The translations under genes and the position numbers were made by a program. Of a stretch of DNA of 62,558 nt, positions 45,384 to 56,264 are shown one piece after another (within the stretch, counting starts at the first letter, position 1; the number at the start of each line of letters is the position of its first letter). This DNA is from Chara braunii (lineage: Eukaryota; Streptophyta; Charophyceae; Charales; Characeae): contig BFEA01000833.1 in the NCBI GenBank assembly GCA_003427395.1, forward strand, positions 138,335 through 200,892, in the 5' to 3' direction. Under the pieces are notes generated by a model that saw only the letters and a list, made by a program, of their open reading frames with translations, had not been told where the DNA came from and searched no databases.

Positions 45384-45979
45384 ACACGCAAACTCCCTCG
45401 GCGGTGGTAGCTACGGCATCGATCTCAAAGGGAGAGGGGGGGGGGGGCGTGGTGATGTACGGGAGGCGGCGGCTGTTGTTGTGCTCCGGCAGGAGCGTAG
45501 TGTGCTGGGAACAATTCTGCAGGGTCGCTGCAGTTGTTTTGATTTATTTACCTTATGGTCTTGTCCGTTGAGACATTTTTTTCCCCCCTTTTACTATCGT
45601 TTACTTGGCATGACTGTTAATTAGTTTGCGAACCTTTGAAGAGCGACGGAGCGTCGTTCCATGACGTTGTTTTCGCAGACGGCGGTGTCGTCTTTCTTGT
45701 GCCATTTTTTAATATCCGCATCCATGGATGCGCTTTTGTGTCATCTATGAGTTCTTTTGTTGCGTTAATCGATTGATGCGGATTTTTTGTGTCATTCAGT
45801 TCATGCAGCAACAAATGAAGCACCTTCTTGTCTATCCATGCACATTCCCTATGGCATTCAATTCATCCACCAATAAATCAATCAATGAATCAATCGATCA
45901 ATCGATGAAGCAATTAGCCGACCAACCGGTCAATCAATCAATGGATCAATCGATCGGCTGACCAATCGATAAATAGATT

Positions 45980-46014
<35 letters not shown>

Positions 46015-46410
46015 CGATGCAAAAACATAATTTCCAAAGACGCGAAAGGAAAATCTCGCAAAATGTACCATTCAATACATGCCCTGCATCCATGAAAGAA
46101 ATTGAAAATACGCATCCCTTCTTGTTGTGTTATCCCCGAAAAGGTGCCATTAATCACATGGCCTTCACTGAGCAGTGCATGCACTGCATAAATCCGCAAT
46201 AAAACGAAAACGAAACCGACCACATCCGCGGTCGACTGCCACGAACATGCACGTCGGCGGCCGACGTGGCACACTACACAACTATGGTGAAACAAAACGG
46301 TCGCACCAACTTCAAAGCGCCCCTCGATCGCCGACACGCATCTACACATCCCCCCCTACCCGCCCGGAACCTCGCCACCCCTGCCTCCGTCTGCCAGCTT
46401 GACCCCCATT
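45384..46410. other. Harbinger interior without a gene; CAAT-type repeat
   Basis: Noncoding except for a tetranucleotide tract: variants of TCAA/TCGA from about 45868 to 46015, ending in a pure (TCAA)n stretch at 45980-46012. Confidence 0.5.
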
Positions 46411-48066
46411 CTAATCCTGCGTCGACACCCCTTCCCCTCTGCCCTCACACCCGCCATACACAAACCAACACGACGAGCGTGCCGCTGAAGACCGCGGACC
46501 ATTCCACTCCACAGGCGAAGCATGCTGCCACGATGTGCAGGACGGCCATATCCACCACATTTGATTCCCTGCTTTGTCGTCGGGACCGTACTCCTTGCGA
46601 TCGCCATCAAAAGGTCCCGTCCCCATCGAGTCCATCTTTGCCGCGATGTTGGGGTCCGCCAAACCAGCGTGGTAGTTGAAGTGCACTCCACATGAAGCCC
46701 ACTCCGGGATGTAGTTAGGAAACGCACCCATCGTCAAGGGCGGCTTCCCGAGGCGAGTTAATATGGCATTTACGGACAAGAGAACATGTCGGTGCTAGTT
46801 AAAGGAAAGCGAACCAGCCACCACAATCGTGGGCTTCGCCACGAGCTGCGCGCAGTACGACGCCTCTTCGTAGGGGCGTGCATTGTCGCCCCCCATAAGC
46901 ATGACCCACATGCACGAGGTGAGAAGGAGGCGGAAAGTGTTTGCAACTCTGCTAAGTCTTGACTGGGACATTTTCCCGCCGTCGGACCACTGCCTGGCTC
47001 AGAGCGCATCGTGAAAACAGGACGCCAAACGCATCACCGTGGACTCCTGATGGGCTGCCATGTCGTCGTCCTCGGGCCTATCCTCGATATATGGCCCCGC
47101 ATACCACAATGGAACGTCCATCTTTAAAGTGAGCATGCGGTAGACGACACTAGGCGGCACTACCCTCGACCACTCCGCGATCTGCCAAACTGCTTTCGCC
47201 AGATCGGTGGGGTAATCGATGGCGACATACGACTCGGCGCGGGCGAAACCATCGGACCTTGAAGACGATCTGAATATCCACCCGTGGATGACGCGCATAG
47301 CGACGTTCTCCGTTCATCTCGCCCGTCGCAGAGCTTGCTCTCGCTGCGCAGGATCTTCGATTCGCACACGTGGAACACCGGGGGGTGGCATGATGACGCC
47401 ATGTGGAGCGGCGGCGCCTGCATCACCGTTCTCGATTGCACAATTATAGTCCACGCAATTATGCACGGCGTCCACAATCATGCGACCAGGTCCTCTTCCC
47501 CAAAACGCCTTCCCGTCTACGTAGAGCTTGGATTTCGCCACCAACTCTTCCTCCTGACACGTTCTTTTCTTCCTCAAGTTGAGAAACTCGCCGTCCTCGT
47601 CGTCCGCCCGTGGAGTCTCATCCCTCCTCTCCTCTTTCCTCCCCGCCTCTTCGACCCTCCCATCTTCTCGCCTTTCTCCCACAACAGTGGCGGTGGCATG
47701 GATACTGTCGCTTCCTACTTGTGCGGAAGGTGCGACAACCCTCGACAACCCCCCGGCCATCAACGTGTTCGACGGCTCCACGTGGCGCAAGGGAGACCTA
47801 GAGACTTGTCCTTTATCCGTGCGTTCGACAACGGAAACAATCGTGGACGTTAAACTGGCAGGCCTTTGCGGTGCTGTGTCATTGTTGACAATCCCTTGAG
47901 AACGCACGGTTTCGCTCCTGCCGCAACGTGGAGTCCCTAGAAGACCAAGCTTGGCAAGTGCAATCATCCGCTCCCTGCTGACACCGTCTCTCCCGAACCC
48001 GAACGTTGGCGTGGCCGTGGAAGGGATATCCATGGGCGACACGTCCTGTCCTCCCTGACCCCCCAT
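46411..48066 (-). pseudogene. Third Harbinger ORF, unrecognised protein, frame kept across three stops
   Basis: Minus-strand segments 48066-47314, 47298-46999 and 46779-46411 lie in one frame, about 550 codons, separated only by nonsense codons (TGA at 47311, TGA near 46997, TAA near 46798). The N-terminal part is Arg/Glu-rich with KKRTCQEEELVAKSKLYVDG; the middle has AIDYPTDLAKAVWQIAEWS and VPLWYAGPYIEDRPEDDD; the end has LGKPPLTMGAFPNYIPEWAS and NQMWWIWPSC. Trp, Pro and acidic residues are well distributed as in a folded protein, and frame retention implies it was coding. I do not recognise the family. It reads toward the transposase 3' end, between it and the Myb/SANT-like ORF. Confidence 0.6.
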
Positions 48067-48964
48067 CTCGCCCTCCGATCCGTCAAACCCTCACAACATT
48101 TTGGACTTCAGGACGTGGCCCCTTCCGATTTGCCCACCAGCGCCTTCGCTGGATCCGCCCTCTCGCCTTTTCAATTGGGACTATCCACGTGGCACCATGC
48201 GCTACTGATCGCTCTCGCCCGCCTCGCAAATGAAGGCGTTGTGAGTCTGCCGCGTGCCTCGGACAACGTCGCGGACAGATAAAGAAGAGAGATACGTGCA
48301 AGTGAAGACACCGCTGGTGTTTGGCGATGGTGAGGATGATCAACTCCCGGCGCACTGGAAGACAGCCCCGAGGCGAGGCAAGGAATGGACGCCCACGAAG
48401 CGCAGGACATGAAAGCCAGCAGACATGCACCGACCTTTATATTGGTGGCGGTGACCTTTCCCTGCCACGGCACACTCCCAGAATGACGGCCTCGATTTGA
48501 CCCATCCAGACAAGCGCAGGCGGTCCATAGGATTACGCACCCCAAAGCCATAACAACCCCGCCCCTCGACACAGGCCATCCCTCGTGAAGGGGTCCAACC
48601 ACCGGCCGCCGACGCGTCCACTATGCCCATCCCTCGACAATGACCATCACTGAGCATGGCATGCCACGAACACGAAACCCTGCTAATTGTTGGGTTCAAA
48701 GACGGGTGTTCTCTCCAATGCCATTGCAATTACTGCACATTTTCGATGTTATGAAACACCCCTCCAAAGACATGCCACTTACACGAACAAACACACACAA
48801 ACACACCAACACAGACACACACACACGCACGCACATTGCACAGACGGCACTGCAGCTCACGACACGCTATTAAGATTCCCCGACACGTAAACAAGAAGGA
48901 AATGCAAAGAATACCAGTCGCCGACGGAGCCGGGGAAATTCCAACCTCGGGGAACTACCTACTT

Positions 48965-49001
<37 letters not shown>

Positions 49002-49349
49002 TCACAAACAGAACTGCCCGGTAAAACCGTAGGCAGAGAGAAAGAAGAGGACAACAAACGAGGGGCTGTGAATATATATATTGTCACAAAATATCAGAGC
49101 GCAAATGCGAAAAAAAGAATAAAAGAAGGAAAACGAGACAAAATGAATTCAGTTTTTTATCTTCTTCCTTATAACTCCCCCTGTTCAGAACCTCTTGCGT
49201 ACAAGGCCGCCCACGTGGATGTAGGTTGAGCGGCGGCTGCCCCCACCCCCGTGTGTCATATCGACCCACTTGCACACAGCCAAAAGGCAAAGAGGCAAAG
49301 AAAAGAGGAAGGGAACAGCCAAATACAACAAAACAGGGGGAAACAAACA
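48067..49349. other. Harbinger interior; CA and TA microsatellites
   Basis: May include an upstream exon of the ORF at 46.4-48.1 kb, but no motif shows this. (CA)-rich tract at 48788-48838, (TA)n at 48967-48998. Confidence 0.45.
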
Positions 49350-50110
49350 TAAACCAATCCTAGATGACAAGTCCCACATGCAAGCACTGCCCCCACCACC
49401 AGGGCCAAACAACGGGACAAGACCAACCAGGATTCAAGAACACCCTTGCCTGCAAACAAACAATCCCAGATAACATACCTTTCATGCGCGCCAGCTCCAA
49501 GAATCCTTTGCGATTGATTTTATTGTTGTTGTTGCAAAAATTGGTACAGATTCAAACTGTCAAGCCACCGTTTCGCTGGTCTAAGCTAAATTACTGGGAC
49601 AGCACCAACAGCAAAAAAACATAAAGGACAATCCTAGATGTCGATTCCCACACAAAAGAAAAGGAAAAAAAAAAAAAAAAAAAGCACCGCCCCCGCACAG
49701 GCCGAACAACGGGAAGCAACCACCTAGAATGCCAAAAAAGGAAAAAACCCGGCTGACAAGTCCCACATGAAATCACCGCTACGGAGCTACTACCGTAAGC
49801 CGTACGACGGAACTAAACCAACCGGGGTGCAGACAAGGGTGCCAAAATCACCACCAAGACAAATTCTACCATATCCATAGTATAGTAAAATAGCTCCGAT
49901 CCACAGTGTGACAACCTAAAAAGAGAAGACGATCCCGGATGACGATTCCCACATACAAGCACCGCCCCTCCGCTTAAAAGGCCGAACAACGGGAAACCAC
50001 CAACCAGGATGCCAAAAACCCGAATGACTGGTCCCACATGAAAGCACCGCCACGCCCATGAAATAGCCCGAACAACGGGACCAAACCAACCAGGAAACAG
50101 ACAAGATCAG
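49350..50110. repeat. Degenerate repeat cluster inside Harbinger
   Basis: The block TCCCACATGNAAGCACCGCC, then GGCCGAACAACGGGA and CCAACCAGGATGCCAAAAA recurs, more or less complete, near 49373, 49683, 49768, 49946 and 50030. A flanking ATTCTACCATATCCATAGTA segment occurs near 49863 and 50121. Units are 80-300 bases apart. Confidence 0.75.
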
Positions 50111-50599
50111 CAAAACAAATTCTACCATAACCATATCCATAGTAAAAAAACGGAACCATACAGTAGGCCCGCAATACGGAATACCCCAGCAATAGGGAAA
50201 AGGTAAAGGAAAAGAAGCAGAGAAGAGGGAATGACAAGAACAAATGTAGAATTTTTTTCTACCATAACGAAAGCATAGCCTGCTAGTACAGGCCCGACGC
50301 TCGCCGCATCATCTGCAAAAGCAGAGAGCTATATATATATATACACACGATCACCTACACGTGGCGAAGAAAAGTAACTACTCCCAACAATGACACACGG
50401 CGCTCCCGTCAACCTGCACGAACTGTCAAACCGCACGCATGTATTGCCTTCAACAGCGCCCTTCACGAGTGCACGTGCGGAGTCAGCGCCATCACTACGG
50501 CACCCACGGAGAACAAGCGAGGGATGTAGCGTTAGGACATGCATGCACATGACGACCGACTGAGAAAGAATGTACACAGATGTAGGACTTTAGGCGACG
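50111..50599. other. Harbinger interior, noncoding
   Basis: Contains a short TA tract (50332-50343). No other feature. Confidence 0.4.
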
Positions 50600-52400
50600 T
50601 CATGACCTCTCCCTTATTGCTTTAGCGATCTCCAACAACGCAGTGCACATCATCCTGTTCTCGTCGGATGCCTCGTAGTGCCGCTTCTGGGCGTCGACCT
50701 CGCGCTCGAGTATGTCGCACTGCCGCTCCAGGATGCTCCCCTGCCGCTTGCTTGCCCCCTCTACAGTGTCCGCCATCAGTGCACCATGCTTCTCCATTAC
50801 TTCGGCGATGGCGTCAAACGTTTGCTATCGCATGTTCTTTCTCTTGCCAGCGCCACCCGTGCTGCTTGCATTGAACCCGAACTCCCGCGCCGACCCTCCA
50901 TCTTCGGTGTTGCCATCACCCACATCTCCCCTGGCAGCAAATTCTCCTGCAACGGATGGTTGGCGTTGAGTATCCCCCGACATCTGCACTCCTTCGTGCG
51001 CGCTCGTGTCGGTGAGGTTATCCGGGTAGATGGTCTTATTGCCTTGAGACATGTTGTCGATCTCAAGGTACACTCGCTGATCCATTCAGAAGTTGAAGCC
51101 CTCTTCTGATCTCAACGCAAGCGTCAAGATGAAGAAGTTCTTCCCCCCGAACGCATTCTGGTATCGTTGCACCTTCTTATATTGTTGGAAGAGGTTATCA
51201 CACTTTTTGCCGATGTCGTCGGTCGTCCTCTTCACGCCCACCTCCACCAGACGCTTCTGCAGATCGTGCAGCTTGCATTCCCTGTTGCGCATGCGGCCAT
51301 AGTTGTGCGGCATTCTGTCGAAACGAGCTTGCTCATCCCGCTTCACTCGAGCGAGATTGACCGTCTCCTCAACACTCCAAGCTGGATGTTTGCCGCCCTT
51401 CTTGCCCATAGGACCCTTCGATCCACGACCACCACGTGAAGCGGCCTTCTGTTGACGTCCGCATCCACCCCTCCGTCCACCACGTACACCAACGGGTCGA
51501 GTCTCCAAGTCTTCCGCATCTTCTGGTTCCTCCTCGCAATGGGAATGTGGAGATTCTTTACCACTCGCCCTCCGAGTGTCATCCGCATCGGCATCGCTCC
51601 CCACACGCATCCTCGAGACCCCGTTCGTTATGTTATCAGCAGTCGCTCGACGCATCTGTTGGCGACAGGACTCCCACACCTGCCTCCCAATTTCGTCCGG
51701 TGGAGAAGTGCTGGTGTTCGCCGTCGGTGCAGCCGCCCTCTACCACAGTGCAGGCAAAGGCGTTGTGGAAAGGGTGGGTAACACTGGCCTCGGCGGATCG
51801 CCAGCTGGTCCCACACCTCCACAAATGGAGGGCGCTGGACGACACCCATCTGTCGTGCCACCCCTATGGGAAGATCTTCCGCCTAACCCCGCCACTCCAA
51901 CTCGACTCACAGACGTTTGCCCGACGGTCGTGGAGCCCACGTGGTTCGATGCACAAGTGTTCGCACCCACTCCAGCCGTCCTGCTTGACAAGCCGAAATC
52001 CAAGTCCGCAATCTCCGTATCGCCACTGTCGATACCTTCGTGCAGCATTGTTGAGAACGACTGACGACTAGTCCTTGCTTCCCTTTGCTGGTAGTGCCTC
52101 CCCATCCACTCCTGCATAGATCCGCTCCCCAGAGGAAGAGTGTGGGACAGATCGTCCACTCATTCCTCTTCCGGACCCAGCGGTAGCGACTGCTCGTGCG
52201 GCGGGAGATGACTGTACAACGTGGGGTTATATGCGGGTGGACAATGGCCTGACACCGGCCGCTCATTAATGGAGAAGTCAATCGCACGTTTGTGTTGTCC
52301 GGCGGAGCTTTCCCGCCTTTCCATTGTCGCCTTCGTTGCAACTTGTCGTCTCCGTCTGCCCCCAGGACCCCGCACAGCAACACAGGCGCGCAACAAGACT
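50600..52400 (-). pseudogene. Harbinger Myb/SANT-like DNA-binding protein
   Basis: One minus-strand frame, from at least 52400 to 50600, is broken only by stops (at 52160, 51740, 51086 and 50825). In order: an LGP/LPLG-rich N-terminal part with SHTLPLGSGSMQEWM; a basic Gly/Arg stretch; the trihelix domain KHPAWSVEETVNLARVKRDE, ECKLHDLQKRLVEVGVKRT and CDNLFQQYKKVQRYQNAFGG (51400-51130); a Ser/Gly-rich linker; and a C-terminal coiled coil (EVMEKHGALMADTVEGASK ... IAKAIRERS). In PIF/Harbinger elements this protein binds element ends and recruits the transposase to the nucleus. It lies on the strand opposite the transposase. How far the gene extends beyond 52160 is unclear. Confidence 0.82.
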
Positions 52401-52939
52401 ACGATCAGAAGAGGAGTGGCCACTAACAGGAGCGGGAGCCGTCGGAGGACGTCTGCCATAAATCGCACAAGCTGTCGATCTGCACCGGCTGGAGATTCCT
52501 CCCGCGAACATGTCAATGTCGGGCAATGGACGATGCCGAGGAGAACAGCAGTCGGTGGGCGCTGCTCACACGGCAGGGATTTTTTTTTTTTCGAAAACGT
52601 CGACCGTTGGACACCACGCCCGACGACGCGCGCAAGGAGAACCCTGCCACATGAGCGGCGTCGTAGCCGAAGAACCGCCCCCCGACCCTCGACGTGCCAA
52701 CGGTAACGGCACAACGCCATTGGGGGCCTGTCGCCTGCCGGAAGCCGATGTTGTCCGCCCGATGGACCACGGACGACCTGTGGACCACAAACAACTCCAA
52801 TTTTCGGTGTCGACGCACACTCCACGACGATCCATCAATCGCGGCTCCTTGAGCCCAAGGGACCTCGCGAGGGCCCGTTGAATCGGAGGACGCTTTGGCT
52901 GGCGATTCTGATGAACCCAAGGAAATCTCTCGGGAGCGT

Positions 52940-53035
52940 TTTCACATTTATCCAAGGAATTTGGAGAATTAGGACGCAGTGTAACCACGCCAAATTCCTG
53001 AAAATGGCCTTCCCAAGGAGGGTCTAACGAGGCCC
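52940..53035 (+). repeat. Harbinger terminal inverted repeat, 3' end
   Basis: ATTAGGACGCAGTGTAAC near 52965 and AAGGAGGGTCTAACGAGGCC at the end; partner at about 59040-59157. Target copy TAA at 53036-53038. Confidence 0.85.
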
Positions 53036-53038
53036 TAA

Positions 53039-53449
53039 GAATTTGACGTTTCACGGCCTGGACAGAAATGCAGTCAGATGCATCCAGATTTTTTTTTGGA
53101 AAAAGCAGCACCGCGGCATTCGTAATGACAGCGAACATAAATATGTGGAGCCTCCGGTCACTATTACGAATTTCGGGGAGAACACGAAATTGGTAAGCAT
53201 GTGGAGCCAAAGCATAAGCTATCTCACCTTTCACAGTCTTCCTACCACTACTCCTAACGGGCAGTGGGCAGAGAGTATGGTGGGGGCGCCGACTAACGCA
53301 AAGACCGAGCATTTTGCCAGTAGCTGCGCCTCCCATCCACTGCTCCTCCGCGATGGGGGGTTGTGGAAGTAAATGGAGCATCACTCCACTTACTCTTTTC
53401 TTTTTTTTATCCCTATGAGAAGCACATGGCGGGAACAGCACCGGGGAAC

Positions 53450-53526
<77 letters not shown>

Positions 53527-53683
53527 CTTTTTTCGAAAGTGCAACATGAGAATGAAATTCAATCTTCCCGACAGCGCGGGAAGATTCATTCCCATTTTGC
53601 ACATTCAAACAGCTCGGCCCCAGAGAGAGAGAGTCCCGGCGAGTTCGCCCGGGATCTCCGGACAGCTCTGGACAACGCGGCGG

Positions 53684-53761
<78 letters not shown>

Positions 53762-53849
53762 CAACCCCCCCCCCCCACACAAAGCGGATGTCTTGATGTT
53801 CAAAACTAGAATGCATCTTACTCAAGCATACAGGAAGATGCATCCTCGG

Positions 53850-53896
<47 letters not shown>

Positions 53897-54029
53897 TTCT
53901 TTTTTTTTTTTTTCCCCAAGCGGATAAATCTCTCTACCGTTTCATTTCATTGTTTTTCTTTTTTTGTTTTTTGAACTTCTCTTTTGGTTTTTAGAATCTG
54001 GTTCGTTATTTTTATTTTTATTTTTGCTT
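53039..54029. repeat. Unassigned DNA with CA, GA and CT microsatellites
   Basis: (CA)n 53449-53491 directly joined to (GA)n 53492-53515; (CT)n 53686-53759; (CT)n 53850-53894 followed by T-rich sequence. 53039-53448 holds nothing recognisable. TTCATTCCCATTTTGCACAT near 53585 is ordinary spacer. Confidence 0.6.
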
Positions 54030-54212
54030 TTCTGTTCTTTTTTTTGTTTTCAGTAAGGATGACTTTCCTGCTACCTGTAGCCTCCGGTAGCTCGAGGCTC
54101 AGCAAGGCCCGGCATACCGGTAGGACTTGATAGCTGGGAAAGGTACTGGTGGTTTTATACTGATCAAAGACGATGCTACACTTGATCTTATCCAAAAGGC
54201 CGAGAGAGGTAT
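54030..54212 (-). ncRNA. U2 spliceosomal snRNA-like gene or pseudogene
   Basis: The minus strand from 54212 begins ATACCTCTCTCGGCCTTTTG and continues GATAAGATCAAGTGTAGC, which matches the almost invariant 5' end of U2 with about three changes in 41 bases; one alters the branch-point recognition sequence GTAGTA to GTAGCA. The following part diverges but can fold: CCGG-TATG-CCGG and GCCTC...GAGGC hairpins. No clear Sm site is seen. On the same strand, 76-86 bases upstream, ACCCCACAACT partly resembles the plant snRNA upstream element; no TATA box stands at -30. Most likely a decayed copy. Confidence 0.6.
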
Positions 54213-55298
54213 ACTCAGGTATAGTTTCAATTGGGAAATGCCGTAGCTCAGGCATCCTACAGGGTAAAACCTGTAAGCTAAGGGTTGAGTTGTGGGGTCC
54301 CCGGCCTCATCATGCTTCTATAACGAAAAGTAGAGGCAGGGTTCTGTTATAAAAAAAAAGGCCGAGAGAAGTACTCTCCACGTACTCTCAATCCCTCCAC
54401 TCTCAGAAATCCATAGTGAGTTGTCAGCCAGGAACTCCCGTTTTCTCCAGAGTGCTCCGCCTGCAGCCCTCTCGAAATAGGGAGTCCTCTCAGGGACCCT
54501 CAACGTGGGACGTGAAATCGAGAGCAGGGAGTTCGTTTCTCTTTTTTTCTTTTGGAGAAGGGAAAAAATTGAAAAAGAACGCAAAGTATTTTGAAAGTCA
54601 GGCTAATCGAGAGGAGTGTAGAGAGACCTCGATTTTGGGTGAGATAGAGAGTCTGACAACTCTCGATTTACTCTCGATTCTTGAGATGAATGGAGAGTAC
54701 TGGAGCGAGGCCCAAGAACGGGATATTGATAATTTGATAGTTCTTCTCTCCCCACACAGCCTCGCTCATGGCGGAAAAGAATAAATAGAGATGTGTCAGA
54801 GAAGAGATCACGCTCCACCACAGTGACTCTGGATTTTGTGTTTTTCAAATGTGGTGAGGTGATCCACCAACTCTAAGCCCGTGCACGCACTAGCTCTATT
54901 TTTAGGGTATATGACTGCATTTATGACCCCACCTGGATGTACCCAACCTAAAATACGTGGAAGTTCCTAGTGTGAGTATGCCCTTCATTGTAATCTCAGG
55001 AAAAACTATCCCGAGTTGTCAGCAGAATTCTTTTGGGAGATCAGGCCTCGGTTCACCACTCTCCTTTTTTCATGTGCAGAAGTGGTGCTCTGCTCGACTC
55101 TCAATTTTAAGCTTTCTCATTCCCAAAAAAAAAAAAAAAAGTAAAGCTCTCAAAAAACGATCCAGAGTTGTCAGAATAATTCCTTTGAGAGGACTGTGCA
55201 GCATATCCACCATTGCGATTTGATGAGAAAAAAGAAACTGAGATAAATAGAATGCGCGTCTCAAAATTTAAAAGTTGTCAACAAATCTTGGAAAATGT
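54213..55298. other. Gene-free stretch, original 3' flank of the Ty3 insertion
   Basis: Contains short dispersed GAGTTGTCAG repeats (54418, 55014, 55163) and no gene. The end next to 55299 was, before the rearrangement, joined to 38193 around the Ty3 target site. Confidence 0.5.
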
Positions 55299-55303
55299 TT
55301 GGC

Positions 55304-56251
55304 TGCAATCAGACTCAGTCTCATTCACACTTCTCATGCATGCAAACAGGTGCGCAGCAAACTGGCGACAAGCGCCCACTCAGAACTCAGAGATAAGGTA
55401 ACCGAGAACACAGTTCAGATTCAAGTTCACTTCGATGGCTATGGCGACTCAACGCCCACAACTCTCTGTTCGCATACACAGGATCACCCTGGATATCCCA
55501 CACACGATTCTCTGAACACACACACACACACACACACTGAACTCTACTACAGCTATGGCGGCTATGGCCCTAGTACCCCATCGCTATGGCTAACTCCTCC
55601 TCTCTCGCCCACTTCGTCTTCGGGGTCTCTGCAGACCACCTCGCACAAGTCGCTTACGGCAGCGCTTCCGCATGGCTCACGCAGGAATGAATGAATGACT
55701 GGGCGCTGCCTCTTGATTTATACTTCAGCAGCTCGTTGGTCTGGCCCTTTCCCATGCCCGTAGTGCACACAGTCCCATGCGGTGCTTGCTTGACTGGACC
55801 AGGACTGACTGGGGACTGGGACTGTTGACTCAGCACGGGTAGACTCCACCACTTGCCCACTTGCCTCACCACTTGCCCACTTGCCTCAGCCTAAACGTGG
55901 GCAACTTCGAAAGGCCACTATTGGGACCTTCCGGAAGGCCGTAGACTTGGCCTTTCATTACTGTAGCAGCTACGCCCTTGACCTTTCTGGACTGTAGCAG
56001 CTACGACCTTGACCCTTCGAGACAGCTACAGCTATGACTGCTAGACCCGACTGGGACTCCTACTCAACAGGTCTACAGATCGAACCCCTGCTACCTAGGG
56101 ACCCTACGACAACCTACCAACTGTTACAAATACACAGGTCGCGGGTTCAACTCTAGGGGTCGACACAGAAACTGTACACAGGTAAGGTGGGGACTAGGGA
56201 TCGAGCCCTGGGATCTGCATCTGCTACTGCGAACTGGTGAATATCGTTTCA
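55304..56251 (-). repeat. Ty3 3' LTR (inverted)
   Basis: On the minus strand starts TGAAACGATATTCACC (56251) and ends GTCTGATTGCA (55304), 948 bases. It is the partner of 38199-39183. The adjacent TTGGC (55299-55303) is the complement of the target duplication GCCAA. Confidence 0.92.
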
Positions 56252-56264
56252 CTCCCGCCGGCCT

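Larger units (their letters stand above)
44991..53035 (+). mobile_element. Harbinger element, left fragment (transposase C terminus to 3' terminal repeat)
   Basis: Runs from the last third of a DDE transposase through two ORFs on the opposite strand to a terminal repeat ending GTCTAACGAGGCCC at 53035, followed by TAA. The other end of the same element ends GTCTAACGAGGCCC at 59157, followed by TTA, i.e. TAA on the element strand: a TWA target duplication as made by PIF/Harbinger transposases. Both ends also share ATTAGGACGC(A/G)GTGTAAC about 70-90 bases inside. With the pieces at 57446-57979 and 57980-59157 the element totals about 9.8 kb. Confidence 0.85.

Noticed and set aside
48788-48840. 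CRISPR-like or regulatory array suggested by short repeats
   Set aside because: Simple CA microsatellite in a eukaryotic transposon; no spacer/repeat structure.
52872-53035. Separate ~165-bp MITE starting AGGGCCCGTTGAATC
   Set aside because: Its right end is the terminal repeat of the large Harbinger element, and the left 'end' matches only for a few bases, so it is better explained as the element's subterminal region.
53947-54255. 102-codon minus-strand ORF
   Set aside because: It overlaps the U2-like sequence, and its Lys-rich end is translated A-rich spacer.
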